Positions 6,970 through 10,010 of a stretch of DNA of 10,010 bases are shown in pieces. Each line of letters starts with the position of its first letter. Position 1 is the first letter of the stretch. Position numbers and translations under genes: made by a program. This DNA is from Methanobrevibacter sp. (GTDB lineage Archaea; Methanobacteriota; Methanobacteria; Methanobacteriales; Methanobacteriaceae): contig JAFRCZ010000076.1 of NCBI GenBank assembly GCA_017404125.1, positions 1 through 10,010 on the forward strand, written 5' to 3'. The notes under the pieces are model-generated. The model did not search any database, was not told where the DNA came from, and saw nothing but the letters and a program-made list of their open reading frames with translations.

Positions 6970-7136
6970 TGCCAATTTTAAATTATCAGCATTTCTCATT
7001 TTTAATTATAAATCTATTATAGTTTATTTTATTTAAATTTTTATAAAATCAATATAATATTATATTTATCTTAATTCGATTAATTAAATATTTCTAAAAA
7101 TAATCGATTTTAAGATAAAAATAAGAAAAATTGGCA
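6970..7136. repeat. 10-bp inverted repeat TGCCAATTTT / AAAATTGGCA
   Basis: TGCCAATTTT at 6970-6979 and its exact reverse complement at 7127-7136 flank the central dyad of the glmS-purC region, 147 bp apart. A third TGCCAA is at 7177-7182. The first copy directly abuts the possible glmS TATA box and the third abuts the first copy of the direct repeat upstream of purC. They may be regulator binding sites; no known archaeal operator was matched. Confidence 0.35.
7065..7119. repeat. Long dyad (10 + 7 bp stem) between glmS and purC
   Basis: The outer arms TTTATCTTAA (7065-7074) and TTAAGATAAA (7110-7119) are perfect 10-bp inverted repeats. After a small 1x2 internal loop, the inner arms TCGATTA (7076-7082) and TAATCGA (7101-7107) add 7 perfect pairs. 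The loop is 18 nt. The dyad is 156 bp from the glmS start and 203 bp from the purC start, beyond the usual promoter zone of either, so it could be an operator, a structured small RNA or a terminator. Its extent makes chance less likely than for the other dyads here. Confidence 0.5.
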
Positions 7137-7180
7137 GAAATGGTGTAAAAATAATTATTAAAAAAATTTTAATCCTTGCC

Positions 7181-7258
7181 AAAAATTATAAAGAAAATTA
7201 AATCAGACTTTAAAAATTATAATCACAAAAAAATTATAAAGAAAATTAAATTAGATTT
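7181..7258. repeat. Two copies of a 30-bp direct repeat upstream of purC
   Basis: Copies at 7181-7210 and 7229-7258 (period 48 bp) differ at two positions only, both C to T; the first 23 bases are identical. A third partial copy of the leading AAAAATTATAA lies at 7212-7222. This may be a duplicated regulatory stretch or simple tandem duplication in AT-rich DNA. Two copies do not make a CRISPR array. Confidence 0.6.
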
Positions 7259-7270
7259 ATTAATGATAAT

Positions 7271-7279
7271 AAATATAAA
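7271..7279 (+). promoter_or_regulatory. Possible TATA box of purC
   Basis: AAATATAAA here would place the transcription start near 7302, giving a leader of about 20 nt to the ATG at 7322. Many other TATA-like words occur within 40 bp, so this is only one candidate. Confidence 0.2.
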
Positions 7280-7321
7280 ATTAAATATTATAATTATATA
7301 ATTTTTAAAATGATGATTGAA

Positions 7322-8059
7322 ATGGATTCTAAAAATTTACTTTATGAAGGAAAAGCAAAAAGCATTTTCCAAGGTGAAAATCCTGATGAAGTCATAATCG
7401 ATTTCAGAGATGATATGACTGCAGGAGATGGTGCTAGAAAAGAAAGCATGGGCCAGAAAGGTTACATTAACTCAATTATTTGTGCAAAGATCTTTGAAAC
7501 TCTTGAAGAAGCAGGAGTTGAAACACAACTCATTGAATTATGCGAACCTTGCGTTATGAAAGCTAAAAAGCTTGATATGATTCCTATAGAGGTTATTGTA
7601 AGAAACATCGCTACAGGAAGCATAATCAGAAAATTCCCATTTGAAGACAAGGCTCCATTCAACCCACCTCTTATACAAATGGACTTTAAGGATGATGAAT
7701 TCCACGACCCAATGCTAAATGATGCAATAGCTATTGCACTTGGAATAGCAACTAAAGAGGAACTGGACAAGCTAAGGGAAATGGCTCTTAAAGTGAATGA
7801 AGTCATGAGCAAAATGTTTAAAGACATTGGAATTATCCTCGTTGACTTTAAAATCGAATTCGGTAAGGATAAAGATGGAAACATTATCTTAGGTGATGAA
7901 ATAAGTCCCGACAGCTGCAGATTATGGGATGCTGAAACCCTTGATATGCTAGATAAGGAACTTTTCAGACAAGGAAAAGACGATGAAGTAATCGATGCAT
8001 ATGAAGAAGTGTTCAACAGACTCCTAACCGATGAAGATAAGGAAAAATGGAATTTATAA
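7322..8059 (+). CDS. purC: Phosphoribosylaminoimidazole-succinocarboxamide synthase (SAICAR synthetase)
   Basis: Joins aspartate to CAIR with ATP in the de novo purine pathway; cytoplasmic. Counting from the chosen start (245 residues), LYEGKAKSIF (7-16) begins the ATP-grasp-like fold. The signature EVIVRNIATGS (90-100) and the GDEISPDSCRLWD segment (191-203) are intact, and DFKIEFG (175-181) precedes it. Length is normal. Two in-frame ATGs occur four and three codons upstream (7310 and 7313), with no ribosome binding site before them. The ATG at 7322 has GATGAT (7312-7317) at the same 4-nt spacing as the GGTGAT of glmS, and it places YEGKAK at the usual distance from the N-terminus, so it is preferred. 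A start at 7310 (249 residues) remains possible, for example by leaderless translation. purS follows after 80 bp. Confidence 0.96.
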   Translation: MDSKNLLYEGKAKSIFQGENPDEVIIDFRDDMTAGDGARKESMGQKGYINSIICAKIFETLEEAGVETQLIELCEPCVMKAKKLDMIPIEVIVRNIATGSIIRKFPFEDKAPFNPPLIQMDFKDDEFHDPMLNDAIAIALGIATKEELDKLREMALKVNEVMSKMFKDIGIILVDFKIEFGKDKDGNIILGDEISPDSCRLWDAETLDMLDKELFRQGKDDEVIDAYEEVFNRLLTDEDKEKWNL

Positions 8060-8139
8060 TAAAATCATAATTTATCATAATTATTAGTTTAAAAAAAAAA
8101 TCTTAATTCAAATTAAATATCAAATTTAGGTGATTAAAA

Positions 8140-8415
8140 ATGATGTACGACGTTGAAGTTAAAGTTTCCTTAAAACCAGGAATGTTAAATCCAGAAGCAA
8201 CCACTATTCAAAGATCCCTTGCTCTTTTAGGATATGAAGTTAAAGGAACCAAAACAAAGGAAATCATTACTTTTGTATTGGAAGCAGACTCAGAAGATGA
8301 CGCAAGAGAAAAAGTAGACGACATGTGTCAAAAATTATTATGCAATCCAATTATCCACAATTATGTTATAAAAATAATTAAAATGGACTTAAGCTGTGGA
8401 TGCGGTTGTGAATAG
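8140..8415 (+). CDS. purS: Phosphoribosylformylglycinamidine synthase subunit PurS
   Basis: Small structural subunit that bridges PurL and PurQ in the three-part FGAM synthase, which amidates FGAR in purine synthesis. The 91-residue sequence matches the family: YDVEVKVSLKPGMLNPEATT (3-22), IQRSLALLGYEV (23-34) and a final beta strand near IIHNYVIKII (71-80). An excellent AGGTGAT ribosome binding site (8128-8134) lies 5 nt before the ATG at 8140. The next codon is also ATG (8143), and the protein could start there instead. It ends with SCGCGCE (85-91), giving C86, C88 and C90, a CxCxC tail that is not part of the core fold. It is 64 bp ahead of purQ, its partner. purL, the catalytic subunit, is not in the window. 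Confidence 0.95.
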   Translation: MMYDVEVKVSLKPGMLNPEATTIQRSLALLGYEVKGTKTKEIITFVLEADSEDDAREKVDDMCQKLLCNPIIHNYVIKIIKMDLSCGCGCE

Positions 8416-8479
8416 ATAGATTGATTATTATTCGGATACAATTCTTACTAAATAGAAATAAATATTATAAAGTGATAAA

Positions 8480-9133
8480 ATGGCAATTGGAATTATAAGA
8501 TTCCCTGGAACTAACTGTGACCGCGATGTTTACAAAGCAATTGAACTTGCTGGCGGACAAGCAGAATATATCTGGTGGAATAATGAAGACTTAACTGATT
8601 ATGATGGAATTGTTATACCTGGTGGATTTTCCTATGGAGATTACTTGCGTGCAGGAGCAATAGCTTCCAACACTCCTGTAGTTGAAGGAGTTAAAGCCCT
8701 TGTAAAAGAAGAGAAACCAGTTCTTGGAATATGTAATGGAGCACAAATCCTTGGAGAAATCGGACTTGTTCCAGGATTGTTCATCACCAACGAAGTGCCT
8801 AAATTCAATTGTGAATGGTCTAAATTGAAAGTGTCTAACAACAAGACCCCATTTACCAAAAACTTTGAAAAAGGCCAAATCATTGACATACCAATAGCTC
8901 ATGCTGAAGGCAGATTCTATACTCAAAACATTGATCTTTTGAAAGACCAAGACCAAATCGTATTGCAGTTTGCAGATAAAAACCCTAATGGATCTATGGA
9001 AGACATCACTGGTGTATGTGATGAATCCGGTCTTGTCGTTGCGATGATGCCACACCCAGAAAGGGCTACTACAAAACTATTGGGTTCAGACAATGGTCTT
9101 GAATTCTTTAAAGGTATGTTAGATAGTATTTAA
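8480..9133 (+). CDS. purQ: Phosphoribosylformylglycinamidine synthase subunit PurQ (glutaminase)
   Basis: Class I glutamine amidotransferase subunit that supplies ammonia to PurL. The 217-residue protein begins with [15 protein letters not shown] (2-16). It shows [16 protein letters not shown] (45-60), the nucleophile elbow GICNGAQ with C85 (83-89), and the histidine-glutamate pair H192 and E194 in MPHPER (190-195). All catalytic residues are present and length is normal for the archaeal and Bacillus-type free subunit. GTGAT (8472-8476) lies 3 nt before the ATG. Its neighbour purS encodes a partner in the same complex. The stop codon lies in the loop of an 8-bp hairpin (9119-9142). Confidence 0.97.
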   Translation: MAIGIIRFPGTNCDRDVYKAIELAGGQAEYIWWNNEDLTDYDGIVIPGGFSYGDYLRAGAIASNTPVVEGVKALVKEEKPVLGICNGAQILGEIGLVPGLFITNEVPKFNCEWSKLKVSNNKTPFTKNFEKGQIIDIPIAHAEGRFYTQNIDLLKDQDQIVLQFADKNPNGSMEDITGVCDESGLVVAMMPHPERATTKLLGSDNGLEFFKGMLDSI

Positions 9134-9142
9134 GCTATCTAA
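9119..9142 (+). other. Hairpin enclosing the purQ stop codon
   Basis: TTAGATAG (9119-9126) and CTATCTAA (9135-9142) are perfect 8-bp inverted repeats around an 8-nt loop that contains the TAA stop (9131-9133). One further U-G pair (9127/9134) is possible. A T-run (TTTTT, 9153-9157) lies about 10 bp beyond, so it could take part in 3'-end formation. cobA starts 72 bp after the hairpin. Confidence 0.4.
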
Positions 9143-9147
9143 ATATA
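9140..9147 (+). promoter_or_regulatory. Possible TATA box of cobA
   Basis: TAAATATA would place a start near 9170 and give a leader of about 43 nt. It overlaps the right arm of the purQ hairpin. Support is weak because the region is AT-rich, and cobA could also be read from the purQ transcript. Confidence 0.18.
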
Positions 9148-9213
9148 CTAAATTTTTAAAATCCATAAAAATCTTACAAATCATTTTTAAAATATAATTT
9201 AAGGAAGTATAAC

Positions 9214-9927
9214 ATGCCAGTATATTTAATAGGTGCAGGTCCAGGAGACCCTGATTTAATAACTTTAAAAGCTGTGAAAGCATTAAACAAAGCAGATGTT
9301 GTCTTATATGATTATCTTGCTAATGATGAAATATTGAAGCATGCTCCAGAAAATGCAAAACGCATTTATGTAGGGAAAAAGGCTGGAGAACATTATAAGA
9401 CACAGGATGAAATCAATGAATTGATCATTGAAGAAGCTAAAGAGCATGAAAATGTTGTAAGGCTAAAAGGTGGAGATCCATTTGTATTTGGAAGAGGTGG
9501 AGAGGAACTTTTAGCTCTTGCAAAGGAAAACATTGACTTTGAAGTTATTCCCGGAGTCACTTCCGCTATTGGTGCACCTACAAGCATGGCATTTCCTATA
9601 ACCCACAGAGCTGTCGCTACATCATTTACAGTGGTTACCGGTCATGAAGACCCAACCAAAAAAGACAAACAGGTAAAATGGGACTATACTGCAGACACCT
9701 TAATAATCCTAATGGGAATAGGCAACATTAAGGAAAACACTGAAGAGATCATGAAGTACAGAGACCCTGATACCCCGGCCTGCGCTATTGAAAGCGGTAC
9801 ACTTCCAAATGAAAGAGTCGTATTTGGAACCCTTGGAACAATAGCTGATAAGGAAATAAACACACCAGCAATACTCGTTATTGGTGATGTAATAAACGTA
9901 TTCAAAGAAATTAAAGGAATTGAATAA
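9214..9927 (+). CDS. cobA: Uroporphyrinogen-III C-methyltransferase (SUMT)
   Basis: Adds two methyl groups from S-adenosylmethionine to uroporphyrinogen III to give precorrin-2, the branch point to sirohaem, cobamides and coenzyme F430, the last being the nickel cofactor of methyl-coenzyme M reductase in methanogens. The 237-residue protein has the SUMT signature [14 protein letters not shown] (7-20), then [18 protein letters not shown] (81-98), VIPGVTSA (111-118), [15 protein letters not shown] (130-144) and LMGIGN (166-171). It is a stand-alone methyltransferase with no fused uroporphyrinogen-III synthase or CysG dehydrogenase domain. AAGGAAG (9201-9207) serves as ribosome binding site 6 nt before the ATG, unlike the GTGAT sites of the pur genes. 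The link to purine genes is probably only neighbourhood. The stop codon is in the loop of a strong hairpin. Confidence 0.96.
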   Translation: MPVYLIGAGPGDPDLITLKAVKALNKADVVLYDYLANDEILKHAPENAKRIYVGKKAGEHYKTQDEINELIIEEAKEHENVVRLKGGDPFVFGRGGEELLALAKENIDFEVIPGVTSAIGAPTSMAFPITHRAVATSFTVVTGHEDPTKKDKQVKWDYTADTLIILMGIGNIKENTEEIMKYRDPDTPACAIESGTLPNERVVFGTLGTIADKEINTPAILVIGDVINVFKEIKGIE

Positions 9928-9986
9928 TCCTTTAATTTATCTATATTTTAATTTTTCTAACTTTTACAATTTTTCAATCTTTTTTT
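9908..9986 (+). terminator. Hairpin over the cobA stop codon followed by T-tracts
   Basis: AAATTAAAGGA (9908-9918) and TCCTTTAATTT (9928-9938) are perfect 11-bp inverted repeats around a 9-nt loop ending in the TAA stop codon (9925-9927). Several T-tracts follow, ending in seven T at 9980-9986. The T-tracts fit archaeal termination; the hairpin may help or may protect the 3' end. From 9928 to the window end there is no gene. Confidence 0.55.
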
Positions 9987-10010
9987 AAACTATTCTAAAA
10001 CTAATAAATT

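Larger units (their letters stand above)
6910..7321. other. Divergent intergenic region between glmS and purC
   Basis: This 412-bp stretch of very AT-rich DNA contains no convincing gene. It must hold the promoters of glmS and purC. It also contains a long dyad (7065-7119), a 16-bp AT-only palindrome AATATAATATTATATT (7051-7066), three TGCCAA hexamers (6970, 7131 on the opposite strand, 7177), and a 30-bp imperfect direct repeat (7181-7210 and 7229-7258). No tRNA-, rRNA- or known riboswitch-like fold was recognised. Confidence 0.7.

Noticed and set aside
6910..7060. glmS ribozyme or other known riboswitch in the glmS leader
   Set aside because: The likely leader is about 30 nt and AT-rich, far too short, and the ribozyme is a feature of Firmicutes-type glmS mRNAs.
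7181..7258. Possible CRISPR array
   Set aside because: Only two repeats, very AT-rich, an 18-bp spacer and no cas genes nearby.
7040..7309. Purine riboswitch before purC
   Set aside because: No three-way junction with the conserved pyrimidine-rich loops was seen; the dyad at 7065-7119 is a simple hairpin.
7462..8016. Minus-strand open frame of 184 codons, Ser- and Ile-rich
   Set aside because: Antisense shadow of purC; low-complexity composition caused by reading Glu/Asp/Lys codons backwards.
8591..9055. Minus-strand open frame of 154 codons
   Set aside because: Antisense shadow of purQ, with no ribosome binding site and no family resemblance.

Overview
The window looks like a piece of a methanogenic archaeon of the order Methanobacteriales, most likely Methanobrevibacter or a close relative. 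The DNA is very AT-rich, the ribosome binding sites are mostly of the GGTGAT type that pairs with the archaeal 16S 3' end, and ends of genes carry T-rich tracts. purS and purQ are separate small genes, as in archaea and Gram-positive bacteria, and a tetrapyrrole methyltransferase suited to F430 and corrinoid synthesis lies next to them. The genus is recognised from gene content and style, not from a search.

Left part (1-3607, minus strand): a run of four genes for a surface or secreted glycan. In transcription order they are a sugar-1-phosphate nucleotidyltransferase fused to a cupin, a GT4-type glycosyltransferase, a CatB-like hexapeptide acyltransferase, and a Wzx-type flippase that runs off the left edge. 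The first three are 28-29 bp apart and probably form one operon. The logical flow is activated sugar, transfer, acylation, export across the membrane. A 307-bp intergenic region (3608-3914) with two dyads separates it from a plus-strand, WecH/OafA-like membrane acyltransferase (3915-4979), which could also decorate glycans.

Middle (5125-6909, minus strand): glmS, which makes glucosamine-6-phosphate for UDP-GlcNAc and so feeds pseudomurein and other glycans. It is convergent with the membrane acyltransferase, and a stem-loop followed by a U-tract lies just after its stop codon. Its true start is seven codons inside the longest open frame, because Cys must be residue 2.

A 412-bp intergenic region (6910-7321) lies between glmS and purC. 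It holds a 17-bp-stem dyad, three TGCCAA hexamers, a 30-bp direct repeat and probable divergent promoters. It is the most structured non-coding DNA in the window.

Right part (7322-9927, plus strand): purC, purS and purQ (purine biosynthesis; purL is not in the window), then a uroporphyrinogen-III C-methyltransferase (cobA), ending in an 11-bp hairpin with T-tracts.

No RNA gene, insertion sequence, CRISPR array, prophage or defence system was seen. The enzymes are recognisable families. The less ordinary signals are the cupin fusion, the dyads in the two divergent regions, hairpins that place stop codons in their loops at three genes, and a CxCxC tail on PurS.
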